This document shows positions 1 to 42,970 of a stretch of DNA of 64,000 nucleotides, piece by piece; position 1 is the first letter of the stretch; each line of letters begins with the position of its first letter. The position numbers and the translations under genes are program-made. The notes under the pieces were generated by a model. That model was not told where the DNA came from. It saw nothing but the letters and a program-made list of their open reading frames with translations, and ran no database searches. Source of the stretch: Opisthocomus hoazin (Eukaryota > Chordata > Aves > Opisthocomiformes > Opisthocomidae); NCBI RefSeq assembly GCF_030867145.1, contig NC_134441.1:9284992-9348991 (forward strand), in the 5' to 3' direction.

Positions 1-274
1 CGCTCTGAGGTCAAAGATCGTCACCTCGTTGCCAAAAGGTGTGACAGTTGCTGGCTGCAGGCTGCAGGGGAGGGCCGGAGGCTGGGAGAGGGCAGGGGCT
101 GCTCAGTTCCCATGGGTGAGGATGCTGCCTTGCCTCGTGGGTGCTGGGAGACTGTGCCAGTGTTGCTGGCACCCAGATGGTCCCCAGTGACTGCGGAATA
201 AGGACTGTATGCTGTGAGGGTTGCCAGCGGTAGTTCCTGTGCCCTGTGCTGATTGGTGACACTCTTCCTTTTAG

Positions 275-330
275 GCTCACAGAGCATGTCCAGGACAAGA
301 GCAAACTGCCCATCCTTATCTTTCCAGAAG
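275..330 (+). CDS. GPAT4: GPAT4 exon (EHVQDKSKLPILIFPEG)
   Basis: Acceptor ttttag at 269-274 and donor gtgagt at 331. The first base completes an upstream codon; the exon ends after one base of the Gly codon of FPEG. Confidence 0.93.
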
Positions 331-2270
331 GTGAGTTGCGGAGCAAGGCCAGACAAGCACCTGATGGAGAGGGCACATTGGGACAGCACCGCATCTCTGT
401 TCCTTCCCTTCTTATGCAGCCAAGGGCCTTGAGACCCTTCACTGAGACAAAGGGGACATTGCATCTTTAGAGCTGACTGCACCCAGAATGTGGAAGTCAG
501 CTATGTCCCAGTGCCACACCCTGTGCACACAGAGAACAGGGTTTGGAGTGAGGGTAAGGGGGCGGTTGCTGGGTGCCTGTGGCCTAGCCATTAGGTGCAT
601 AGCTTAGACTTCTGAGCTGGCTTTGCTACGGGAACTTGAGAAGATTGTGCTTGCATCTTGCAGGAACCTGCATCAACAACACATCTGTGATGATGTTCAA
701 AAAGGGGAGCTTTGAAATTGGAGCCACAGTTTATCCTGTAGCCATCAAGGTATGAGAAGGCAGCCACTCTTACAGCACAAGTAGCTCTCTGCGTGAGAAC
801 TGTCTTGGCAGCCCAGTCTTGGCACTGCTGGGTCAACAGCCTGGTCTGAGGGCGTGGAGAAGCTGAGATCACTCTGTAGTGCTCTGGGAGGGCTGGCCTG
901 TAGCTGGGCTTGGGGTGGAACTTGGAGCCTTGGGGAGGATGCAGCCACTGCCTGACTTCCATGAGCTCTTCTGCCTCTGTAGTATGACCCACAGTTTGGA
1001 GATGCCTTTTGGAACAGCAGCAAGTACGGCATGGTAACCTACCTCCTTAGGATGATGACCAGCTGGGCCATTGTCTGCAGTGTCTGGTACTTGCCCCCAA
1101 TGACCAGGCAGGTAAGTAAGGTGAATGTGGCCTATCTGATCTGCTGCCTGGTTGGCCCTTTGCTCCTGCTGAACAGTGTCATTTTGCCGCAGCCCGAAGA
1201 GGACGCTGTCCAGTTTGCCAATCGAGTGAAGTCAGCCATTGCCAGGCAGGGGGGCCTTGTGGATCTGCTCTGGTGAGTCCAGGCAGGCTGCTGTCTTCCT
1301 GGTGCCAGGGTTCCTGGGTCCTGGTGTGTGCTTGTGGGCTGTAGAGCTAAGTTTGTGTCGTGTTGGGCAGAGTAGGCCTATGGAGAAGTGGAGATACGTC
1401 TTGCCTGTGACCTCCAAAACTGGTCTTCTGTAGCAGGGACCAAAGTCTTTGCTTCTCCTGTGTGTTTTGGGCACCAGGGCTTCATTCTGTGATTCCAGCT
1501 TGCGCTGAGATGCCCTGGTTCTGACTTGATGCTGCTCAGCAAAGTGGGTTGAGCTTGGGAACTCTGTTTTTCAGGCACTGAGATCTTCAGAGCCTGGGAG
1601 GGAGAGGGTCTCTACGGGCAGTCTGCTGTAGTGGTATCAGAGCAGCTCACGCTTCTGACAGAGCTGTCCTGTTGAGCACAGTGCAGGGTCATGGGTGCAG
1701 CTCCTGGCAGAGCAAGGGGTGAAAGTAACTCCCCTTGGGGGCAGTTGGTCTGCACTGTGCCCTGGCAACATCAGGTTCAGGTGTAGCTGTCTGGCTGTTG
1801 CAGGAGCTCTGACCTGCTCCGAGCAGCCTCAGATGAGGTTTCAGACAGTGCACGCCTGCAGCTTCTCTGATGATACGACTCTCTCCCTAGGGATGGAGGA
1901 CTGAAGAGGGAGAAGGTGAAAGATACATTCAAGGAGGAGCAACAGAAACTCTACAGCAAAATGATTGTAGGCAACCATGAAGACCGGAGCCGCTCTTGAG
2001 CCCTTGCCTCCGGCACTGTTACTGGGCCCAGCCGGAGCCCTCTGCCTCCAGCACGAGCCAGGGCTTGTCTGAAGCAGCTCCGAATCTTTGGACTTTGGCT
2101 ACTCCAGAGCTTCTTGGACTTGCTCCTTCATGCTCTGGCTGTTCTTTCCCGGAGGCACTATGACTGCCTAGAGTCTTCAGGCCCCAGGCCGCTCTGGGCA
2201 AAGATGCCTTCGTGTTACTGTTACAGTGAAGCCCCTTGCAGGGGCAATATTAAATGAAACACTTACGGTG
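275..2270 (+). CDS. GPAT4: GPAT4 (AGPAT6), 3' part: glycerol-3-phosphate acyltransferase 4
   Basis: Last five coding exons (275-330, 664-749, 983-1111, 1193-1272, 1891-1999) join in frame into the C-terminal 152 residues, ending in TGA at 1997-1999. Every junction is GT-AG. The peptide is near identical to what I recall of human GPAT4, including the acyltransferase block FPEGTCINNTS that forms part of the substrate pocket, and the tail VGNHEDRSRS. The family acylates sn-1 of glycerol-3-phosphate in the ER membrane, the first step of triacylglycerol and phospholipid synthesis. The catalytic HX4D motif and earlier exons lie left of the window, so this is partial by position, not broken. The gene runs toward NKX6-3 and is convergent with it. 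Confidence 0.95.
664..749 (+). CDS. GPAT4: GPAT4 exon (TCINNTSVMMFKKGSFEIGA)
   Basis: Acceptor cttgcag at 657-663, donor gtatga at 750. Carries the acyltransferase motif III region and the YPVAIK strand. Confidence 0.94.
983..1111 (+). CDS. GPAT4: GPAT4 exon (YDPQFGDAFWNSSKYG...)
   Basis: Acceptor ctctgtag at 975-982, donor gtaagt at 1112. Encodes the hydrophobic stretch MVTYLLRMMTSWAIVCSVW, a likely membrane-embedded segment after the catalytic domain. Confidence 0.94.
1193..1272 (+). CDS. GPAT4: GPAT4 exon (PEEDAVQFANRVKSAIARQG)
   Basis: Acceptor gccgcag at 1186-1192, donor gtgagt at 1273, ending two bases into the Trp codon of LLWDGG. The intron before it is only 81 nt and has no in-frame stop. 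Confidence 0.93.
1891..1999 (+). CDS. GPAT4: GPAT4 last coding exon and stop
   Basis: Acceptor ctccctag at 1883-1890. Reads DGGLKREKVKDTFKEE onward, then TGA at 1997-1999. Confidence 0.94.
2000..2270 (+). terminator. GPAT4: GPAT4 3' UTR with ATTAAA poly(A) signal
   Basis: The variant signal ATTAAA at 2249-2254 would give a 3' UTR of about 270 nt. AT-rich sequence with no gene continues to about 3130, so a longer 3' UTR using a distal site cannot be excluded. Confidence 0.6.
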
Positions 2271-4295
2271 TCGTATGCTTCCATATGGTGTTTACAGGCC
2301 CTGGGGGAGGACTGGTGCGCTGATGTGCATGTGTGTGAGTCACAAGTCTCCCACGGCACAGAAACTGGTGAGCTGCACTGAAATTAGCTGCCTTGACAGC
2401 CAAGGGCGTCTTCATGAGCCTGTGCCTCTCACGTCTGCAGCATTAACCCCTTACGAGCAGTACATGGTCTCTCAGGCCATTTCCAGCTTTACTTCCAGAA
2501 GGAGAATCCTTTCGCCACCCTCCTGTGCTAGCCTGACCCAGACCATTGCTTCTCCAGCCTCTGAGTAACAGCCTCTTTGCTGGGGTTCCTCAGGTGGTGA
2601 GGACCATCCTCCCTGGAAGCCTCCCTCTGTCCCCTGGAACTGTGAGCTGCCAGCAGCGGTCACTGGTGTGGCAGGCAGGGCTCTGCAGGAATCCGTGCAT
2701 GCTGTGGTGGTAACCCAGCGTGGGTAGGAGAGCGAGACTCCGTGGCTGGGGCCAGAGATCCCCCTTCAAATGTCTCCTGAGGGAAACGGTGGGATCTGCT
2801 CTTGTTATGCACCGACGTGCACATACGTAATCTTGACCTGTTGCAAGGAAGCTGAAGTCTTAGGCTGGGGGTCGTACCCCTTTCCCTTTCAGCTCTGCAC
2901 AACTCAACTAAACTGTTCCCAGTACAATGCCTGAGAGGGGACAGACAGCCTTACAGGGACATGAAGCCACACTAATAGCATACGATCTGTTCATGTACAG
3001 TTATGGGAAATATTTCTGTACTGAATTGATTTACCTTTGCTTCTTGTAGTGCTCAAAATATGATCCTTTATAAATATACAGACATGTTACCTACACAAAG
3101 ATTGCATTCAATTATCAGTATTATCTGTTACACGTGATCACCATTAACATCCAGTCTCACCAAGAGAAATCAGGCTGTTCTCGTTTGGTGATGGAGATGT
3201 CCTTATTGACCCCAGACTTTTCACTGTTATCCCAATTTCTTATTCTCCTCTTCCACCCGACTTCAGCTGTGGCAATTGATCTAGGGGGAGAAAAATAAGA
3301 AGCAAAGCCTGGTATCTTTTCCTTTCCAGCTAAGATAACAAAACAAAAGCAGCTGAAGCCAAGTAGGAGGCAGTGAACACCGACCTGCAGGGTTGAAGTG
3401 TATTGCTTACACTCCTGTGCTCCAAGAGAAGACAAAACAACTCCTCTTTACTAAGATATCTCAAGCTACCCAGGCTAGGACCTCTCATTCATTAGGAGTT
3501 TGTTATGGCATTAAGGGTCTTTTCACCAGCATTTTGGTTTACTTGTTTTACCCAACTTACTAGGTACAGCTCCTAACACTCGTTCACCAGTCCTCCATCC
3601 ATGTCTGTTAACTGATGGGGCAGTTGCTTTGCGACTTTTCTAACAAAAAAAAAAAAAAAGAAAAGCACAGTGCACCTCTTACCTCCTTGGCAATTATTTA
3701 CACAGCGTGTTTGACCATTGTCTTTCGCTTACATCAGAAATGCTGGGTATAGCAAATGGGTTATGGGAGTTCACCTGCAGCGTGGTTAAGCATCAGCTGC
3801 CAAGCAGGTGTGTGTGTGTCACCCTATAGTACTTGCCTATACGGTTTGGTCACAACATTTTACGAGTTGTATGTGCTCCAGTTCTTGCCTGCGTCATCTT
3901 GCCCGATAAGCTACTGCTGACCACCACGGGAGCCTCTGGCCGGACGTAATGGCCTGATCTGGCCCCAGTTTTGCCTGACTGAGCTTTGCTGCTCTGGCCC
4001 CAAGGCTTGCACAGTTTTTTCCTTGCTCAGAGGGCCATTTGGACAAATCACCGGTGCCATGCTGTGGTCCCAATGAGCCGTGGGATGCCCAGGCAGTGCC
4101 GCGCTCTCTGGGTCCCATGGGTGACCATGGCCTCCCCAGCTCCATGGGCCCTCCAACCGCCCCACCATGCTCAGGGACCAGTCCCGACAGCCCTGCTGCT
4201 GCTGGGCTGCTCCGCAGCAGGCAGGGAGCTGGCTGGACAGGTTAGGAGGCATACATCCATCTTCCCTTCGCTCCCCCTCCCCATGCCCCCAGTCA
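2271..4295. other. Intergenic GPAT4-NKX6-3, left part; no gene seen
   Basis: No open frame here resembles a known protein. 2900-3900 is AT-rich with an interrupted A tract at about 3643-3660. Short frames of around 60-130 codons look random. Confidence 0.6.
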
Positions 4296-4640
4296 ATATG
4301 TCCCTCTCCGATGGGAAAGTTAATAAATTTAGCTCTAGATTAAAAGTATCGATCATTTCATTTGTAAGCGATAAATAACTGGGGGGAGCGCTGGGCGGCC
4401 CATGGAGTAGGGGCTGCTGGCTCCGGCTGCAGCAGCCATGCAGCCCGCTGGGGCCAGGGGCCTTCATATGCATTCTGCCCGGATGCTGGCATTGATTTGC
4501 TATTAGTCTCCACGCACCACCCAGTAGCACATCATTCCCGGAGCTGCTATTAATGGCCTTTTGATAAATAATCACTTGTAAGTCAATAAATTTTTATTAA
4601 ACAGTGTGGCGCTTTGATTTATGAAAATCTGACGGGGTTT
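4296..4640. promoter_or_regulatory. Candidate conserved non-coding element(s) downstream of NKX6-3
   Basis: Two AT-rich islands, about 4296-4380 and 4460-4640, sit abruptly inside very GC-rich sequence. They carry homeobox-type cores (TTAATAAATT, CTATTAATGG, AATAATCA), an ATCGAT and a TGATAAATAATC stretch. Composition and motif density suggest a developmental enhancer for NKX6-3. This is inference; no alignment was done. Confidence 0.4.
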
Positions 4641-4794
4641 GTCTGGGAGAAAAGGGATGCAGAATTGAAGCGGAGCTGCTATCCATCTGCCTGCCAGGCC
4701 GCCCTGCCTGCGCTCGCACCCACACACCCCCGGCACAGATGGCCCCAAGCGCTGCCACATGCTCAGCAGGACCCCTGCGCCCTGCCCTGGGCTG

Positions 4795-4817
4795 CCCAGC
4801 CCCAGCCCCAGCCCCAG
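4795..4817. repeat. (CCCCAG)n short tandem repeat
   Basis: About four uninterrupted hexamer units in GC-rich intergenic DNA. Confidence 0.8.
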
Positions 4818-5059
4818 TCGGCTCTGGGGAGGGCAGAGCTGGTGCTGGCCGCTGGCTGGGCTGTCGAGACCCCGGCGCTGGCAGGGGGCTGCTCTGCCGC
4901 AGCGAGCTGCAGCAGCGAGTGGGAAGCTGGAGCGGCCGCAGGCAGAGGGGCAGGAGAGGAGGGTGGTCCCGGCCCACCGCCCTGAGCCCTGCGTGGAGCA
5001 GCACGGCTCGGGGCACCCGTCCGGCTGTGGGGATGCGCAGGGCAGCCAGGCTGCGGCTG

Positions 5060-5300
5060 CCATTTGTCACTCTCCCCAGCTACAGCAGGCCCTTTGCCAC
5101 CTGCTTTATTTGTCTCCCAGCCCTGACGTGGCATCAGACAGGTGTTAAACTACTTAATCACTTTAAAATTGTTTTAATTTTCTGTTTTGTATTGATCTCC
5201 ACAGCACCAATTAATCAGCTCACTGGACCAGGCAGTTAGTACATTAAAAATTGTCAGCCACGCCGGGCAGCTTAGAAAATGTCAAAAAAATATCCCACCA
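5060..5300. promoter_or_regulatory. Candidate conserved non-coding element near NKX6-3
   Basis: An AT-rich island flanked on both sides by more than 65% GC. It contains CTGCTTTATTTGTC, ACTTAATCACTTTAAAATTG, CACCAATTAATCAGC and a CAGGTGTTAAAC T-box/E-box-like stretch, a mixture typical of developmental enhancers. No coding potential. Confidence 0.4.
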
Positions 5301-5453
5301 GCAGCCACACACCTCTTGGTGCGTGCAGAGCCAGCTCATGCCGCACCAGCTCTGTCACCGAGGGTGACGTGGCTCTCCCAGTCCAGCCACCCGGCCGGGG
5401 CCTGTGGGCAGCTGCTCGGTCCCAGCCCTGACCACCGCGCTGGTGGGACCTGA

Positions 5454-5467
5454 CCCCCCCCCCCCCC
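5454..5467. repeat. C14 homopolymer
   Basis: Uninterrupted run of 14 C in intergenic DNA. Confidence 0.9.
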
Positions 5468-5869
5468 ATCCCTGCCAAGGGCCCACCAGCTCTGGGCTGT
5501 CCCCGGAGGCAGCAGAGGGGCTGCGGGGACGAGGGGGATGCGTGGGGAGCCCCACACTCGCTGTGGGGCTGGACAGGGACCGCTGCGGGGAGAGCCACCT
5601 TCCCTAAGCCCTGGTAAAGTGCCGCGGAGCAACCGGCGCCCCTTGCAAAGTCCCCCCAGCCCAGCACATGGCGGAAAGTGTCAGACTGGAGAGGACGTGG
5701 AGCCAAATGTGGGCCTTGGGGCCCGAGCAGACGGGACGCATGGTGACAGTCTGCAGCCCCACGGCTGGTGCTCAGGGCTGCTGCAAAGCCCCAGAGCTTC
5801 GGCCACCCCCAGGGTGCAGGGGGGCAGCTTGGGTTGCAGCCCCCAGCACCTCCTTCATGCCTGTGCCAT

Positions 5870-6330
5870 GCTTCTAATCAGTATACGCTGGGCCGGCAGC
5901 ACCTTATCTCCTATCGATTTCCTCCCAGGACACGGCTGGTCTGTTTGCTCAGGCCTGGCTGGCACTTAGCTGGCACTCAGCCAGACAACTGCTGAGCCTG
6001 CCAGGCCCCAGCAGCATGCCCGTGCCAGCACGAGGCATCCTGAGCAGCTGGGAGAGACGGCCCTGCGCAGCACCCTGGGCACACAGGGGCTGAGCTATGG
6101 GGAGCCAGAGCAGGGGGTGCCGACCCACGTGCCCACACATGTGTGCACACAGCCCCCGCCGCACCAGGGTGCAGCACCGTGGGGAAGGGGGCCCAGGTTG
6201 GCAGCAAACACACCAGGGCTATTGACACCACATCAATCCTGCAGCCCCGACAGGTGAATGGGCTCTCACTCACACCATTAAGATAAACGATATTTATTTG
6301 CTACTAATAGGTTCCAACAAGAGGCCCCAA
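5870..6330. promoter_or_regulatory. Two small candidate regulatory islands close to NKX6-3 3' end
   Basis: 5870-5940 holds TTCTAATCAGTATA, CCTTATCTCC (GATA) and ATCGATTTCC. 6235-6330 holds ATCAATCCTG, CATTAAGATAAACG (GATA) and ATTTATTTGC. Both are AT-rich patches in GC-rich sequence with no frame of interest. Confidence 0.3.
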
Positions 6331-6574
6331 CAAGTGACTTTTGAACCAGCACCGCTGCTGGTACACACCCGAAGTGGGGAAAACCCTGGGAAATGTCCCC
6401 AAGGCTGCCCTGCTCCTGCGGGCTCCTCCTGCCCCGCACACAGCACTGCAGCCATGGTCCCTTCCCTTGCCTGGCAAGCAGACCCTGCCCCATATGGGCT
6501 ATTCCAGCCCCTTCTCTGGCCCAGCCTCACAAGGCCACCCTTGACCGCACACCCGCGAAGCAAGCGCTGGGACT

Positions 6575-6783
6575 TGGCTGGGGCTGGGATCTTTATTTCA
6601 TCAATGCCGACAGCACAGCCGTGCCTGATGCTGCCCACACATGCTGCTCCCAGCCCCACGAGCCATGATCCCTGGACAGGAGCCACCAGGAGTGGGGCAG
6701 CAGCCACCCCATCCCCACAGCTGGGCGCCTGCTGGGGGTCACCTAGGTGCCCTGTGGCCCAGAGGGGTGGGCTGTGCTGGCGC
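6575..6783 (-). terminator. NKX6-3: NKX6-3 3' UTR and AATAAA
   Basis: AATAAA on the minus strand at 6592-6597 gives a short 3' UTR of roughly 200 nt. Another at about 6295 would be an alternative. Confidence 0.6.
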
Positions 6784-8704
6784 TCAGCCGCTGTGCGTGC
6801 CCAAGCCCAGCACTGAGAAGGCCGCACGGTGCTTCCTCAGCAGCAGCCGGATCTTCTCATCATCCGAGTCGGGGTCCAGGGGCTTGTTGTACTCGTCGTC
6901 CTCTGTTTCAGAAGCCGCCCGCTCTCCACCAGAGCCCCCTGACCGCTGCGAGGATGAGGAGGGCTCCAGGGCACTCTTCTTCCTCCATTTGGTCCGTCGG
7001 TTCTGGAACCAGACCTGCTGCCCCAGGGGCCTGGCTCGGTTAGCAGCCACTACGCCATGCACCCCATGCCACATGAGGACCCACACTCACCTTCACCTGG
7101 GACTCAGTCATGCCAAGTGAATAGGCCAGCCGTGCTCTCTCTGGACCTGCCAGGTACTTGGTCTGCTCAAAAGTCTTCTCCAGAGCGAAGATCTGGTGTC
7201 CCGTGAAGGTTGGGCGCGTGTGCTTCTTCTTGTGGATGCTGTCAGCCAGGTGAGCAGGGGCTGTGGGAGAGGAGGAGGGAGGCGGGTGAGCTCCTGGGCA
7301 CTCTGCAGTGCATGGCCCTGGGCAGCTGTCCTCGTCCTGAACACCCACCAGCCCTCAACACCCACAGAGTCACTCCATGCTGGCTCCCCGGCAGATTACA
7401 ACCATATTCTGATGTCAAGGTTTCAGCCCCCATCCCAGGAGGGCTGAGCTGCCCTCTGTACGGGCCCCACAGAGCCAGAGCCGGGCTATGCACCTCCTGC
7501 TCAGGGACAGTGCTAATTTGTTGTGGTGAGTGGGGAAGGGTCATTAGCAGCAGTGCATGACCCCAGAGCCACGCAGCACCAGGAGCACCATGCCGCCATG
7601 CCCCACAGCTTGCAGGATGCCTGACGGCAAGGCAGGCAGAGCTGGTTAGCTCACAGCTGTGTCAGGAGCAGACGGCCGAGCTGTCCAACCCGTTTGCTCC
7701 AAGCCCTGTCTGCTCCAGGAACATCACATGGAGAGGGGGAAAGGGTTCTGCGGCTGCAGGTGCTGAACCCCTGCACCCAGCCCCTGGCCCAGAGCCTACT
7801 GGGGCTCCCCATGGGACAGCGGGAGCACCCATCCTGCCCACTCTCTGGCACGGCAGCAACGTGCTCTGCAATCCGCCTGCCAGCTCTCCACCAGGTAGGC
7901 AGTGCTGCCAGCCCAGGGCCAGCCATCCTGCCCGGCTCTGCCCCGAGCCGGGCCAGACACTGACCCCAGTGAGGCTGCCGGAGGGACGGGGGATATCCGG
8001 GACGGCAGGCTCTGCCTGTCCTTGGCAGCTGTGGGTTGCCTGGGGGCTAATCAGAGAGTTAATCTCTGCCATTGGAGCTGCCCCTGCTCTTGAGCGGAAG
8101 CCTCTGCAGCAGGTTGAGGTCCAGCAGCTCTGGTGCCGAGGCCATTCCGACCATCCTGGGGCAGGGTGACCAGCCATGCCTCATGCAGGGCAATGGAGGA
8201 GACATGGCCTGGGCAGCTGCCCCACATCCCTGCCCCAGTGCCGATGGGTTGGGGCTCTGCGGGGTGCCCACCGCCTGCGGCACCCACCCACCGCCCACCC
8301 GCCCCGGCCCCGCTGTACTTACGGCCGCCGCACTGCCGGCCGCCCCGCCAGTCTGGGGCCGTCTCTGCCCAGCAGCTCCGTCCCCGCGGCAGGTACTCGC
8401 CGCCGGCCTTGGGGAGGGCCCCCACCTGCGCCCCGTAATAGACACCTGGGGAGCTCAGTCCGTTAAATCCGCCTGCGTGCGGGTAGCTGGGGAGGAGGCT
8501 GCTGCTCGGCGTCGCTGTGGGCCGGCTGAGGATGTCGGAGATGCCGTGGGGGGTGCCGGCGGCCAGCTGGGCGCCCAGCCCAGGGGGCCCCAGCTTGTAG
8601 AAGGAGCTCTGCACCGAGTACTGGCAGACGGGCGCCTTGGCCTCAGGGAAGGGGCCCAGCGAGGGGCCGTTGAGCAGGAAGGTGCCCGGCAGGTTGGCGT
8701 CCAT
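6575..8704 (-). CDS. NKX6-3: NKX6-3: NK6 homeodomain transcription factor (whole gene)
   Basis: Three coding exons on the minus strand (8704-8323, 7260-7091, 7014-6784) give 783 nt, 260 aa; human is about 265. The N-terminus has the family motifs [22 protein letters not shown] and [15 protein letters not shown] (a TN/Eh1-like repressor motif). The homeodomain spans about residues 138-198, with [20 protein letters not shown] and recognition helix [13 protein letters not shown]. The tail is [23 protein letters not shown], ending [13 protein letters not shown]6-3 is a nuclear DNA-binding factor of stomach, pancreas and hindbrain lineages. ATG at 8704 is chosen because [12 protein letters not shown] matches the family start. 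It lies tandemly downstream of ANK1. Confidence 0.95.
6784..7014 (-). CDS. NKX6-3: NKX6-3 exon 3 (recognition helix and acidic tail)
   Basis: Acceptor cag at 7015-7017 after a 76-nt intron. Starts [18 protein letters not shown] and runs through an acidic [20 protein letters not shown] block to TGA at 6784-6786. Confidence 0.96.
   Translation of the reverse strand, partial: VWFQNRRTKWRKKSALEPSSSSQRSGGSGGERAASETEDDEYNKPLDPDSDDEKIRLLLRKHRAAFSVLGLGTHSG
7091..7260 (-). CDS. NKX6-3: NKX6-3 exon 2 (homeodomain helices 1-2)
   Basis: Acceptor ctcccacag at 7261-7269, donor gtgagtg at 7090. Encodes [13 protein letters not shown] through GMTESQVK; the split is inside helix 3 of the homeodomain, as in other NK6 genes. 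Confidence 0.96.
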
Positions 8705-9240
8705 GACTCTGGCGCCCAGGCGGCCCTCAGAGTCCGGGTGCCCTGGGGTGCGACGGCCAGCCCATTCCCGCCAGCCCGGGGGCTACCGGGCCCCGGCGTC
8801 CGCCCTGGCTGGCGGGCACCTGGGTGGCCCCGGGACCCTGTGCGGGACCCCGTGCGGGGTGGTCGGGCGGGCACGGGCAGGTCCAGGGCGAGGGCCCCGG
8901 CCGACCCGGCCGCAGTGGCACCGGCTGCGGGCACCCAACTTGGGCTTGGGAAGAGCCAACACTTCTCTGATAAAGACGAGGTCTATTAGAATACCGGGCG
9001 CCCATTGGCCGTGCGGCGGCAGGTGGCACTCCCATTGGCCGGGTCTCCGCGGCCTCGGCCGCCATTGGCTGCGCCGCTGGGCCAGCCCGGGATTGGCCCG
9101 GCCCAGACAAATTGCGCTTTGAAAGCGGGCGGCGGGGGGACGCGGCGGGCGCGAGGCGAGGCGGGCGCTGGACAGCGCCGGGAGGGGCGGGGCCTGGCCG
9201 GGCGGGGCCCCGCGGGTGGGGCCCAGCAGTGCCGCTGCCC
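8300..9240 (-). promoter_or_regulatory. NKX6-3: NKX6-3 CpG-island promoter with four CCAAT boxes
   Basis: Dense CpG from exon 1 upstream. Four CCAAT boxes, in the direction of NKX6-3, are seen as ATTGG at 9004-9008, 9034-9038, 9064-9068 and 9092-9096, 300-392 bp before the ATG. A TATA-like TATTCTAATA (minus) near 8984-8993 and a TGATAA GATA site at 8968-8973 lie just inside them. NF-Y is the usual binder of CCAAT. Confidence 0.6.
8323..8704 (-). CDS. NKX6-3: NKX6-3 exon 1
   Basis: ATG at 8702-8704; donor gtaagt immediately after 8323. Encodes 127 residues plus one base, rich in Gly, Pro and Ser, including the repressor motif GISDILSRP and the WRGGRQC block before the splice. Confidence 0.95.
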
Positions 9241-9242
9241 CC

Positions 9243-9428
9243 GGTGCGGCCGGGAGACCCCCCCACTGCCCCCCTCCGCCCCCGGTGCGGCCGGGAGACC
9301 CCCCCACTGCCCCCCACCCGGTGCGGCCGGCAGACCCCCCACTGCCCCCCCCCGGTGCAGCAGGATGACCCCTCACTGCCCCCCTCCCCGGTGTGGCCGG
9401 GAGACCCCCCGCTGACACACGCCCCCCC
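9243..9428. repeat. GC-rich minisatellite, about five 34-41 bp units
   Basis: Imperfect tandem units start GGTGCGGCCGGGAGACC and end in a C-rich spacer (CACTGCCCCCC). Units 1-3 are close to identical; units 4-5 have diverged. It lies between the NKX6-3 promoter and the ANK1 poly(A) site. Confidence 0.85.
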
Positions 9429-9694
9429 GGCGCGGCACGGGGCGGCGGTGGCAGGGGCTGGCGGCCGCTGTTCCGCCCGTCTGGGGCAAGGCTGCTGCCG
9501 GATCAGCCCCAGACCCGCTCGGGGGTCCGCACGCTGCTGCAGCCTTTGGCCTCCCCATGCTGCTCCCTACGCCCCCCCCCCCAGCTGCCCCCCGCCCTCC
9601 TGCACCTGGGCCCGGGTGGAGGGGGGCCCACCCGGCCATGCCCCCCACCCGTGGCCTCAGCCTTCCCCACACCCCTGGAGAAGTAGAGGGAGAC

Positions 9695-42857
<33,163 letters not shown>

Positions 42858-42970
42858 AGTCCGGCACTTCAGCTGAAACCTGAGCCTGGTGTCCCCTCTC
42901 TCCCTCCTTGGTTATCTACTCCTCAGCTTTGATAGAGCCAGTAAGTTACATCGCATTCTATCTAAAAATA
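42858..42970 (-). promoter_or_regulatory. ANK1: Candidate erythroid promoter of ANK1
   Basis: WGATAR matches at 42912-42917 (minus), 42930-42935 (plus) and 42958-42963 (minus), plus a CAGCTG E-box near 42871. No CpG island. Promoter role inferred from position before the candidate first exon. Confidence 0.4.

Noticed and set aside
4597-5134. Overlapping frames of 120-166 codons on both strands
   Set aside because: Gly/Ala/Pro/Arg-rich products of GC-rich non-coding DNA; several frames open at once, none protein-like.
8072-8989. 305-codon plus-strand frame
   Set aside because: Antisense of NKX6-3 exon 1 and its CpG island; low-complexity Ala/Gly/Pro/Arg composition and no recognisable domain.
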